A DNA stretch of 18,623 nucleotides from an uncultured Prevotella sp. Lineage in GTDB: Bacteria; Bacteroidota; Bacteroidia; Bacteroidales; Bacteroidaceae. Position numbers and translations under genes: made by a program. Below the pieces are notes generated by a model that worked only from the letters and a program-made list of their open reading frames with translations, did not search any database and was not told where the DNA came from. The DNA is taken from the NCBI GenBank assembly GCA_937907705.1, contig CALCVP010000090.1, positions 1-18,623 on the forward strand, in the 5' to 3' direction. Below, piece after piece: positions 7,685-14,336 of this stretch; the first letter of the stretch is position 1, and each line of letters opens with the position of its first letter.

Positions 7685-7715
7685 CAAAGGTAATGTAAAT
7701 AGTGAGAACGGCAAA
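7685..7715 (-). promoter_or_regulatory. Promoter of the aminotransferase-permease operon
   Basis: Read leftward: -33 TTTG (7712-7715), a 19-nt spacer, then -7 TACCTTTG (7685-7692). This is a full match to the Bacteroidetes consensus. Transcription should start near 7678, giving a leader of roughly 120 nt. Confidence 0.8.
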
Positions 7716-7767
7716 ATAAATGCTCTCCAAACTCCATATTTTCATCCATTCTTTGCTTTCTTTACTT

Positions 7768-10089
7768 TTAATTGAAGAAATTCCATGACACGCCAAAGCG
7801 CAACACTTTACCGTTGAGAGGGTAATGAGGGGTAAGGAAATAGTCGCCACTTGAAGCATTTACATGGCTCATCATGATAAAGAAGCGTGTATTCTTCAGG
7901 TGCATATTGGCATACACGTTTATCAAAGGATAGTTTCCTACTTCTACATTGTTGTCGCCATTGTCTTGAACCGTGTATTGTCCTATGGCTGGACTATAGT
8001 CCAAGCCCTTGTATTTGGTAAAGTAGCGCACATCGCCACCTAAATCTATACTAAGCACCTTTGCCAACTTGAATTTCAAGTACAGGTTACTATACACGTT
8101 CAATGCCGGCACAGGTATTACATCCTGATTGGTTGACTTCTGATAAGTAATCTGATTCTCCCAGTTCAGTGGGCCTAACGTAAAGTCTTGAGACAGTTGT
8201 GCTGTGATAAGGTTTACGTTTCCGCCATATTGCTTTACGCTTACGCTGTTGCCCGTTCGCCCGTAATCTGTGGTTATTGTATATTTTTGGGCAAAATAGG
8301 TATAGTTTTTCAAATTGTCAACAGCTATGCGCAACTTGGTACGAGTGCGTTGCAGCTCAAACAGTCCTTCTATATGTGTACGCAATTCCTTGTCAAGCGA
8401 ATTATTGTCCCACCAAAAATGCCGGGAATGATAGTGCCGATAATAGAATGTAGGATTGAGTCTATAAAAATAAGCCTTGGCTGCTAATGTTACCGTATCG
8501 CCGAAGAGCTTAAAGTTAATGTCTCCCCTAACGTCTACTTTCAATTGTCCTGCGTCTTCACCAGTAAGCCATGTCTCTGCTGTAACGTCATAGTGGAGCA
8601 ACGCCCCTTGTGTCTTGATCAATTGACCGCCTATACTTAGATTGTGTTCATTGTATGTTGTAGTGCCTCCTTGGTCGTTAGGCAACACAAAATGCCGCAA
8701 ATCAGAGGTGGCAAAGACCTTTAAGCCTGCCTTGGCCCATTTGTTAAAGCCTTCCAACAATGCTATTGCAAAGGTGTTTTTAATATCGTAATGGCTTGTC
8801 TTGTCATAGATAGAGTCGCCTTGAAAGCGCCCTACATCATAATATTGATTGGCGTAATAGTTGTCAGGTGTTTTGTATGCCTGATAGATGCGGCGGTAAT
8901 TGTCTATCTTCAAGGTATGGATAAAACTGGTTACAGGTACATACTCGTTTTTCATCCATGAGGTGTCTACCGTATTCTGCCCTTTTGCTGCCATCAAGCT
9001 GTCGGCCGTAGATTTGTCTACCTGTATGCGATTGCTCTTTTTATCCTTGTCTTTTGCTGGCTCATTACCTGCTATTACGGCATTTTTAGGACGGCCGGAG
9101 AATTTCTTTTCCGTTTTCTTGCTTTCCTCGTCATCCCCTTCATCATTGCCGTTTGCTTTCTTTCCTGCTGCTTGCTTTGCCTTTGCTTCTGCATTGTCTT
9201 TTTCGGCTTGCATGGCAAACTTGCGTGCTTTTATCTCTTCATCGGTCATCTTTACTTTTCTGTTAAAACCGACATTGTAACGATGAGAGAGAAACAAGTG
9301 CAGATTATCATTGCGGTTCCAGTTCTGCTCCAGCACAGTAGGTATTTCATTGCTCCTGAAGTTGTCGTCAAAAGCCTCAGGATGCGTAATGTATCTGTCG
9401 TCTGTTATACCGCCGTTTTCGGTTACCTTTTCGTGGTTGGTAGAAAACAACAGATGGGCTTGATAACGTTCGCCGAGATAAGAACCAAACATGGAGTAAT
9501 TAAAATGAGAGGTGCTCTGCTCTTGGTAATAGCCACGGCCATAAATGTAGTCAAACTTGAATCCTACGCCTAATTTCTTGCCTGCATTGACAGCAAAGAG
9601 TGCCTTCAGATGGTCTTCACCATTGGTACGGTCGCCACACTCGTCATACGTCAGATTTGTAATAGGCGACAATGTATTGGTAAACAAGAATTGACTTACT
9701 GGCGTTACGAAATAATCATAGGGTTGTGTAAACATAAACTGCTGTGGCACAAGGCGGTCTATAAAGATGCGGTTGATGCGTGGAGCGCCTAAATTACCTG
9801 TAGTTGTATATTCGCCACGAGTACCTGTGGTAAACACAGAGTTCATATACATGTGTTGCAATGTATCCGGAACTGCAGTCTGCCGGTCGCCAAAGCGCTC
9901 ATCAACAGTCCATACCTTCAGCCCGACAGGTATCTCCTTGTCTGTACCCAACGAGTCTGTATTGGCATTCATCTGGTTAAGGGTGCCGTTAGAGCGCAGC
10001 AAATCGCCAGTCGTGGCCGACATATTACTGCTTTGGGCATAGGCCACTATGCTCATCCATGTAAACAATATGCTTAGAAGAGTCTTCAT
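7768..10089 (-). CDS. Outer-membrane putative porin (Bacteroidetes Porin_10-like)
   Basis: The 773-aa exported protein begins with a signal peptide (MKTLLSILFTWMSIVAYAQS, cleavage near residue 18-20). A long stretch of alternating aromatic/polar segments typical of beta-strands follows, and the protein ends in Phe-Phe-Asn (SWNFFN), as in outer-membrane barrels. It resembles the large 'putative porin' family of Bacteroidetes; the transported solute is unknown. A strongly charged, Lys/Glu/Ala-rich insert spans about residues 280-358, unlike the rest, and is probably an exposed loop or disordered linker. The start at 10089 is preferred over an upstream in-frame ATG (10110): it begins the signal peptide and overlaps the stop of the 83-aa gene by ATGA. 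No terminator is clear before the hairpin at 7621-7660. Confidence 0.85.
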   Translation of the reverse strand: MKTLLSILFTWMSIVAYAQSSNMSATTGDLLRSNGTLNQMNANTDSLGTDKEIPVGLKVWTVDERFGDRQTAVPDTLQHMYMNSVFTTGTRGEYTTTGNLGAPRINRIFIDRLVPQQFMFTQPYDYFVTPVSQFLFTNTLSPITNLTYDECGDRTNGEDHLKALFAVNAGKKLGVGFKFDYIYGRGYYQEQSTSHFNYSMFGSYLGERYQAHLLFSTNHEKVTENGGITDDRYITHPEAFDDNFRSNEIPTVLEQNWNRNDNLHLFLSHRYNVGFNRKVKMTDEEIKARKFAMQAEKDNAEAKAKQAAGKKANGNDEGDDEESKKTEKKFSGRPKNAVIAGNEPAKDKDKKSNRIQVDKSTADSLMAAKGQNTVDTSWMKNEYVPVTSFIHTLKIDNYRRIYQAYKTPDNYYANQYYDVGRFQGDSIYDKTSHYDIKNTFAIALLEGFNKWAKAGLKVFATSDLRHFVLPNDQGGTTTYNEHNLSIGGQLIKTQGALLHYDVTAETWLTGEDAGQLKVDVRGDINFKLFGDTVTLAAKAYFYRLNPTFYYRHYHSRHFWWDNNSLDKELRTHIEGLFELQRTRTKLRIAVDNLKNYTYFAQKYTITTDYGRTGNSVSVKQYGGNVNLITAQLSQDFTLGPLNWENQITYQKSTNQDVIPVPALNVYSNLYLKFKLAKVLSIDLGGDVRYFTKYKGLDYSPAIGQYTVQDNGDNNVEVGNYPLINVYANMHLKNTRFFIMMSHVNASSGDYFLTPHYPLNGKVLRFGVSWNFFN

Positions 10090-10337
10090 TTCATGAAACG
10101 GAATACACATTCTACCATTTTAAACATCATAGCAATCAGAATGATGATGGTACCTATCACTTGTTCATAATAAAAATAAACAATCATGCCTGGGATGGCA
10201 AGAACCAAGAATATAATGTTAAGTACATTGCGAAGCTTCAGGTATCTGTCTTCCTCTTTTCTTGTATGCTTTCTGCCAAACATGCCCATTGGCCTGTTAT
10301 TCATGCCCACAGGTCTCTCGTTGTTGTTTGTCTCCAT
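10086..10337 (-). CDS. Small two-helix membrane protein (83 aa), unknown function
   Basis: The protein has a polar, Asn/Met/Arg-rich N-terminal part, METNNNERPVGMNNRPMGMF, then a charged segment (RKHTRKEEDRYLKLR). Two hydrophobic helices follow (about residues 37-56 and 60-79) with a short YYEQ turn between them. It should sit in the inner membrane with both ends on the cytoplasmic side by the positive-inside rule. The ATG at 10337 is used; the codon before it is TTG. Its stop overlaps the porin start (ATGA), so the two proteins are translationally coupled. I do not recognise a named family. Confidence 0.75.
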   Translation of the reverse strand: METNNNERPVGMNNRPMGMFGRKHTRKEEDRYLKLRNVLNIIFLVLAIPGMIVYFYYEQVIGTIIILIAMMFKMVECVFRFMK

Positions 10338-10365
10338 CAAAAAATTATATAGTTATTACAATAAT

Positions 10366-10398
10366 GTAGAGCCACTGCATTAGCCTGTATAGCTCTAC
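10366..10398 (-). terminator. Weak hairpin after the DUF4468 gene
   Basis: GTAGAGC (10366-10372) pairs with GCTCTAC (10392-10398) around a 19-nt loop, just downstream of the DUF4468 stop. The DNA that follows leftward is A/T-rich but lacks a clean T-run. It could be a partial terminator or processing site separating this gene from the small membrane protein and porin. Confidence 0.3.
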
Positions 10399-10412
10399 CC
10401 CACTTTTGCTAC

Positions 10413-11063
10413 TTACTTCAGCACAGTCTGCTTGATAATACCAAACAGATAGTCTTTACGGTCTATCGTCTTTCTGCGGAACTTGGCTGAACCTGGCAAC
10501 AAGCGTGTATGCTTGCGGTTGAGGGCTTTCTTGTCTGATATCCAATCCTCTGCTTTATAAAAGATGCCGCCTTTTACGCGCTCTTCTTCATATTTGTAGG
10601 AAATGCGGCTCATCGTTACTTTCAGCTTTCCATCAGAGCAATAAGCCACTAAAGCATATCTCATCTTGGCACGGTCAAGAGAAAGAGAAATGTCTTTAAA
10701 CACTAGCCACTCATATATGTTGGCCACAATGATATGTTCCTGCTTGTTAACCAGAGCTACACTGCTGCCTTCCAGCTGGTTGTCTGTCTTTGTAAGGTCT
10801 GTAAAGCATTTGAGCATGATGTCATAGATTTGAGTGGCTGACTTGCCTGGCACATCAACTTCCATGCTCCACTCAATCTTTCCGTTTACCTCCGGCACCG
10901 CCCCTTCAAGGTATTTAGCGTCAGGATTAGGCTTTTCCTGCTTTTCCTTTGCCGCTTGTTCTTGCTGTTGTGAAGTATCGTCTGGGCGTTCCCATACGTT
11001 TTGCCCCATCATAGATAGAGGCAGGAGCAACAGTGCTACCACTAATGTATGTTTGAATTCCAT
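10413..11063 (-). CDS. DUF4468-type exported protein
   Basis: The 216-aa protein has an N-terminal signal peptide (MEFKHTLVVALLLLPLSMMG, cleavage near 20). A Gln/Glu/Lys-rich linker (about 27-50) follows, then a domain that resembles the Bacteroidetes DUF4468 (TBP-like fold) family: KIEWSMEVDVPGKSATQIYD (62-81), VNKQEHIIVANIYEW (105-119) and YALVAYCSDGKLKVTMSRI (136-154). It probably acts in the periplasm; function is unknown. The in-frame frame runs upstream to 11129, but the ATG at 11063 begins the signal peptide and lies 24 nt after the -7 box, so it is the better start. The gene leads a leftward set with the 83-aa membrane protein and the porin, about 75 nt apart. Confidence 0.75.
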   Translation of the reverse strand: MEFKHTLVVALLLLPLSMMGQNVWERPDDTSQQQEQAAKEKQEKPNPDAKYLEGAVPEVNGKIEWSMEVDVPGKSATQIYDIMLKCFTDLTKTDNQLEGSSVALVNKQEHIIVANIYEWLVFKDISLSLDRAKMRYALVAYCSDGKLKVTMSRISYKYEEERVKGGIFYKAEDWISDKKALNRKHTRLLPGSAKFRRKTIDRKDYLFGIIKQTVLK

Positions 11064-11087
11064 TGGAAAATAATTTGAGTTATTCTG

Positions 11088-11095
11088 CAAAAGTA
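11088..11095 (-). promoter_or_regulatory. -7 box of the DUF4468 gene
   Basis: Read leftward this is TACTTTTG (TAnnTTTG), 24 nt before the ATG at 11063. No -33 TTG is seen at the expected distance. Confidence 0.5.
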
Positions 11096-11150
11096 ATAAA
11101 ATTAACGCTATAATGAATATAAAAAGCATTATTTAACAACTTTACAGTCA

Positions 11151-11282
11151 TTTCCAAAAGCAGTGCAATCGGTTTCCAAAAGCGCTGCTTTCGGCATGCG
11201 ATTGCACTGCTTTTGCCCATTGATTACAGTGCTCTGACAAGCCGATTGCACTGCAATGGCAAGACAAGTTTTGCACAAGCCG
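11151..11282. repeat. Diverged 22-nt-period array of palindromic words (array A)
   Basis: Six consecutive 22-nt units can be laid out from 11151. Units 1-5 share a core at unit positions 10-16 (GCAGTGC, GCGCTGC, GCACTGC, ACAGTGC, GCACTGC), exactly 22 nt apart. Unit 6 is degenerate. Several cores extend to about 13-nt inverted repeats, such as ATTGCACTGCAAT in unit 5 and AAAGC-GCT-GCTTT in unit 2. Units 1 and 2 both open with TTTCCAAAAGC (11151 and 11173). The 17-nt words at 11155-11171 and 11199-11215 are perfect inverted copies. It lies between the two divergent promoters. Confidence 0.65.
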
Positions 11283-11382
11283 CATAATACATCTGCATAT
11301 CTGATTAAATACGTATAATGGTAAAAATCGCATATTAACAGTTTTTTTGTTGTTTTATGTCTTTTAACTCACAAAAAAAGCC

Positions 11383-11390
11383 TAACTTTG
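11383..11390 (+). promoter_or_regulatory. -7 box of the GH43 gene
   Basis: TAACTTTG matches TAnnTTTG. No TTG lies at the -33 spacing, which may mean an activator is needed. The leader of about 130 nt has GGTTAG (11395-11400) able to pair with CTAACC (11450-11455). Confidence 0.5.
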
Positions 11391-11524
11391 TATCGGTTAG
11401 ATGCTGTCTTGGACATATAAAGTAAACTATTTATTGCATTCGGTTGGCACTAACCCTATTCTACGAAGCATGAATGATTACCTGTAAATCGGCAAATACT
11501 AAAAAACTAATTATAATACAACAA

Positions 11525-13168
11525 ATGAGAAAACAACTTCTGATGGCATTGGCTATGCTACCGTTAATGGCCAGTGCACAATACAAGTCGCAAGTGTGGA
11601 GTCCTGACAATGGCAACGGTACATACACAAACCCTGTAATCAATGCTGACTATAGCGACCCCGACGCTTGTGCCGTGGGCGACGACTATTATCTCACAGC
11701 AAGCTCGTTCAACTGTATTCCGGGTCTGCCCATTCTCCACTCCAAAGATATGGTCAATTGGACCATCATCGGGCACGCCCTGAAAAAGTTAGAACCTGAA
11801 GAGATGTTCAACAAGCCATCACATGGCAATGGTGTATGGGCACCCAGCATCCGCTATCACAACGGTGAGTTCTACATCTACTGGGGCGACCCTGACAATG
11901 GCGTATTCATGGTCAAGACAAAAGACCCTGCCGGAGAGTGGGAGAAGCCTGTCTGCGTCATTCCTGGCAAAGGCATGATAGACACCACTCCGCTTTGGGA
12001 TGAAGATGGCCGCTGTTATCTTGTCAATGCCTGGGCCAACAGCCGTTCGCGCTTTGCATCCACTATCTGCGTGCGTGAACTTTCTGCTGATGGCACACGT
12101 GCTATCAGCGACCCTGTAATAGTATATGACGGCAATGGTACAGCCAACCGCACTTGCGAAGGTCCAAAATTCTACAAGCGCGACGGGTGGTATTGGATTA
12201 TGTGCCCTGCCGGTGGCGTGCCTACCGGCGTGCAATTGGCCATGAGGTCAAAGAACATCTATGGACCCTATGAGTGCAAGACGGTGTTGGCTCAAGGAAA
12301 GTCTAAAGTAAACGGGCCTCATCAAGGTGCATGGATACATACCAAGTTTGGCGAAGACTGGTTCTTGCACTTTCAAGACAAAGAATGTTATGGACGTGTG
12401 GTTCACCTGCAACCTGTAACATGGAAAGACAACTGGCCTGTAATGGGCATTGACAAGGACGGCGACTATTGCGGTGATCCCGTTACTACTTACCGTAAAC
12501 CTAAAACAGCAGGAAAGGTAACTGTAGCCAACCCGGTAGAAAGTGATGAATTCAACACACCTACACTGGGCAAGCAATGGCAATGGCACGCTAACTACAA
12601 CCAGTTTTTCGGCATGCCCACGGCTTTCGGCACTTACAGAATATACACTTATAAAGAGAGCGAAAAGTTTGTAAACCTGTGGGAAGTGCCGAACCTGCTG
12701 CTGCAAAAGACACCTGCCGACAAGTTTACCGCCACGGCAAAAGTACGCTTTACGGCAAAAGCCCCCAACCAGTATGGCGGCATCATCATGATGGGTCTTG
12801 ACTATTCTTCATTGGTAGTGAAGCGTATAGGCAATGAATTTCAACTGCAACAAATCATTTGCCACAATGCCGACAAGGGTAAACCTGAGCAGGTGAAGGT
12901 AATTGCTACGCTGCAACCTACTGAAGTGGACAAGATTGACTATCAGCCCGCTATCCATGAAGACATCTATCTGCGCATGAAAGTAGACAATGGCTATTGC
13001 ACGTTTGAATACAGCATGGACGGCAAGAAATTTAAAGATGCCGGCGAGAAATTCAAAATGCGCGAAGGTAAATGGATTGGCGCCAAGATTGGACTGATGG
13101 CTGCCGAACCTGCCGGCAATACCAACAGAGGATGGATTGAAGCCGACTGGTTCCGTGTTACCAAATAG
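11525..13168 (+). CDS. Secreted glycoside hydrolase family 43 (beta-xylosidase / alpha-arabinofuranosidase type)
   Basis: The 547-aa exported enzyme has a signal peptide (MRKQLLMALAMLPLMASAQ, 1-19), a five-bladed propeller catalytic domain (about 30-325) and a C-terminal beta-sandwich (about 335-547), as in xylosidase/arabinofuranosidase-type GH43 proteins. Candidate catalytic residues: general base D45 in YSDPDAC, modulating D153 in MIDTTPLWDEDG, and general acid E212 in CEGPKF. FNCIPGLPILHSKDMVNW (62-79) is a common GH43 substrate-binding stretch. It probably releases xylose or arabinose from plant hemicellulose oligosaccharides in the periplasm. The start at 11525 was chosen over an upstream in-frame ATG at 11474 because it begins the signal peptide. 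No SusC/SusD pair or regulator is adjacent, so it is not in a recognisable PUL here. Confidence 0.9.
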   Translation: MRKQLLMALAMLPLMASAQYKSQVWSPDNGNGTYTNPVINADYSDPDACAVGDDYYLTASSFNCIPGLPILHSKDMVNWTIIGHALKKLEPEEMFNKPSHGNGVWAPSIRYHNGEFYIYWGDPDNGVFMVKTKDPAGEWEKPVCVIPGKGMIDTTPLWDEDGRCYLVNAWANSRSRFASTICVRELSADGTRAISDPVIVYDGNGTANRTCEGPKFYKRDGWYWIMCPAGGVPTGVQLAMRSKNIYGPYECKTVLAQGKSKVNGPHQGAWIHTKFGEDWFLHFQDKECYGRVVHLQPVTWKDNWPVMGIDKDGDYCGDPVTTYRKPKTAGKVTVANPVESDEFNTPTLGKQWQWHANYNQFFGMPTAFGTYRIYTYKESEKFVNLWEVPNLLLQKTPADKFTATAKVRFTAKAPNQYGGIIMMGLDYSSLVVKRIGNEFQLQQIICHNADKGKPEQVKVIATLQPTEVDKIDYQPAIHEDIYLRMKVDNGYCTFEYSMDGKKFKDAGEKFKMREGKWIGAKIGLMAAEPAGNTNRGWIEADWFRVTK

Positions 13169-13197
13169 TATAGCTGGCTATTGACAGACTTTAAAAT

Positions 13198-13240
13198 AAA
13201 AGGCATACATGAACAAAACAACGTTCATATATGCCTTTTT
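13198..13240. terminator. Bidirectional terminator between GH43 and GT2 genes
   Basis: AAAAGGCATACATGAAC (13198-13214) pairs with 13223-13239 (one mismatch) around an 8-nt loop. A T-run follows on the plus strand. Leftward the stem is followed by TTTTATTTTAAAG, so it can serve both converging genes. Confidence 0.85.
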
Positions 13241-13278
13241 CCGTAAATATGAGGTTTAAAAATATGTGTTCAAAAGTA

Positions 13279-13292
13279 TATTGTTAACAATA
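13279..13292. repeat. 14-bp perfect palindrome
   Basis: TATTGTTAACAATA is its own reverse complement. It lies between converging genes, not near a promoter, so a regulatory role is not evident. Confidence 0.4.
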
Positions 13293-13334
13293 GACATATA
13301 TACGTTTGATTTTAAGCACCTGCTTCAGCCGCAA

Positions 13335-14336
13335 CTATTCAGCGTTCAATTGCTTTTCTATAAAAAAGCGAGGCCTCCTTTTCGACTCTAAATAAATTTT
13401 TCCTATATATTCACCCGTAACGCCCAATGCCAACAAGATGGCACCGCCAATAAACCATACTGATACAAGCAGCGATGTCCATCCCTGTATGGCTTTTCCC
13501 TCAAAATAAGAGAACAGTGCATAGACTATCATCCCCACGGAAACGAGCATAAACAAAATGCCCAAATAGGTGATATAGCGCAATGGTTGCACAGAAAAGG
13601 AAGTGATGCCTTGCACCGCAAAGCTAATCATACGCTTCAACGGATACTTTGATTCGCCGGCAAAGCGTTCATGCCTGTTATAATAAACAACGCCTGAAGG
13701 ATAGCCCATTGATGCTACCATGCCACGAAGGAAAAGATTACGCTCCGGATAAGCCATCAATGACTGCAACGTGCGGCGGCTCATCAGTCTGAAATCAGCA
13801 TGATTATAGACCACCTTTCCGCCCAAGGCATTCATCAGTTTATAAAACGCCAAGGCTGTGGTGCGCTTGAAGAAAGTGTCTGTCTTACGTTCTTTACGCA
13901 CACCAAACACCACATCTATACCTTTATTGTATTGCTCTACCATCTCATAAATGGCATTTACATCGTCTTGCAAGTCTGCATCTATGCTCACCGCTGCATC
14001 ACAATGAGTAGACGCCCAATGCAAACCGGCCCACAAAGCATACTGGTGCCCTACGTTATGGGCCAATTTCAAGCCAGCCACTTTAGCATCCTGAGCAGCA
14101 AAAGCAGCTATCAAAGACCAGGTTTTGTCTCTGCTGCCATCATCAACAAACACCACCTGACCTTCATCTATCTGCTTTCGGCTCAACAGTTGGTCTATTA
14201 CTTCTATCAGTCTTTTACGAGTTTCGTGCAGCACCTCTTCTTCATTGTAGCACGGAACAATAATTGCTAACTTCGTCATCGTAGCCTTTTCGTTTTGTTT
14301 TTCATTATTAGGATGAATATTTTCAGTTTTCACCAT
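13335..14336 (-). CDS. GT2 glycosyltransferase, GtrB/ArnC/DPM1-like polyprenyl-phosphate sugar transferase
   Basis: The 333-aa protein has a cytoplasmic GT-A domain and two C-terminal membrane helices (about 254-278 and 288-311). Seen: IIVPCYNEEEVL (25-36), DDGS (65-68), DADLQDD (119-125, metal/nucleotide-sugar binding), DFRLMSRR (181-188) and RFAGESKYPLKRM (224-236), the DPM1-like signature. By family it would load a sugar from a nucleotide donor onto undecaprenyl phosphate. The start at 14336 (ATG) forms TGATG with the upstream stop, suggesting coupling. An internal ATG at 14279 (MTKLAIIVPC) would give the more usual short N terminus and cannot be excluded. The neighbouring ArnT-like gene is the natural consumer of the lipid-linked sugar. 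Confidence 0.88.
   Translation of the reverse strand: MVKTENIHPNNEKQNEKATMTKLAIIVPCYNEEEVLHETRKRLIEVIDQLLSRKQIDEGQVVFVDDGSRDKTWSLIAAFAAQDAKVAGLKLAHNVGHQYALWAGLHWASTHCDAAVSIDADLQDDVNAIYEMVEQYNKGIDVVFGVRKERKTDTFFKRTTALAFYKLMNALGGKVVYNHADFRLMSRRTLQSLMAYPERNLFLRGMVASMGYPSGVVYYNRHERFAGESKYPLKRMISFAVQGITSFSVQPLRYITYLGILFMLVSVGMIVYALFSYFEGKAIQGWTSLLVSVWFIGGAILLALGVTGEYIGKIYLESKRRPRFFIEKQLNAE

Larger units (their letters stand above)
11064..11524. other. 461-bp divergent intergenic region
   Basis: It separates the leftward DUF4468 gene from the rightward GH43 gene. It contains the DUF4468 -7 box (11088-11095), a 22-nt-period palindrome array (11151-11282), and the GH43 -7 box (11383-11390) with a leader of about 130 nt. 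No credible coding frame was found. Confidence 0.7.

Noticed and set aside
10090..10110. Seven-residue extension of the porin (MCIPFHE)
   Set aside because: The ATG at 10089 begins the signal peptide and makes the ATGA overlap with the upstream gene.
11148..11333. 61-aa minus-strand open frame
   Set aside because: It coincides with palindrome array A; the reading frame is a by-product of the repeat words and has no promoter or protein-like features.
11474..11524. N-terminal extension of the GH43 protein from the upstream ATG
   Set aside because: It would place 17 non-hydrophobic residues before a clear signal peptide; the ATG at 11525 is the better start.
12248..12706. 152-aa open frame antisense to the GH43 gene
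   Set aside because: It lies wholly within a well-supported enzyme gene, and its translation has no coherent domain.
13800..14270. 156-aa open frame antisense to the GT2 gene
   Set aside because: It is fully inside the glycosyltransferase coding region; the composition is that of a shadow frame.
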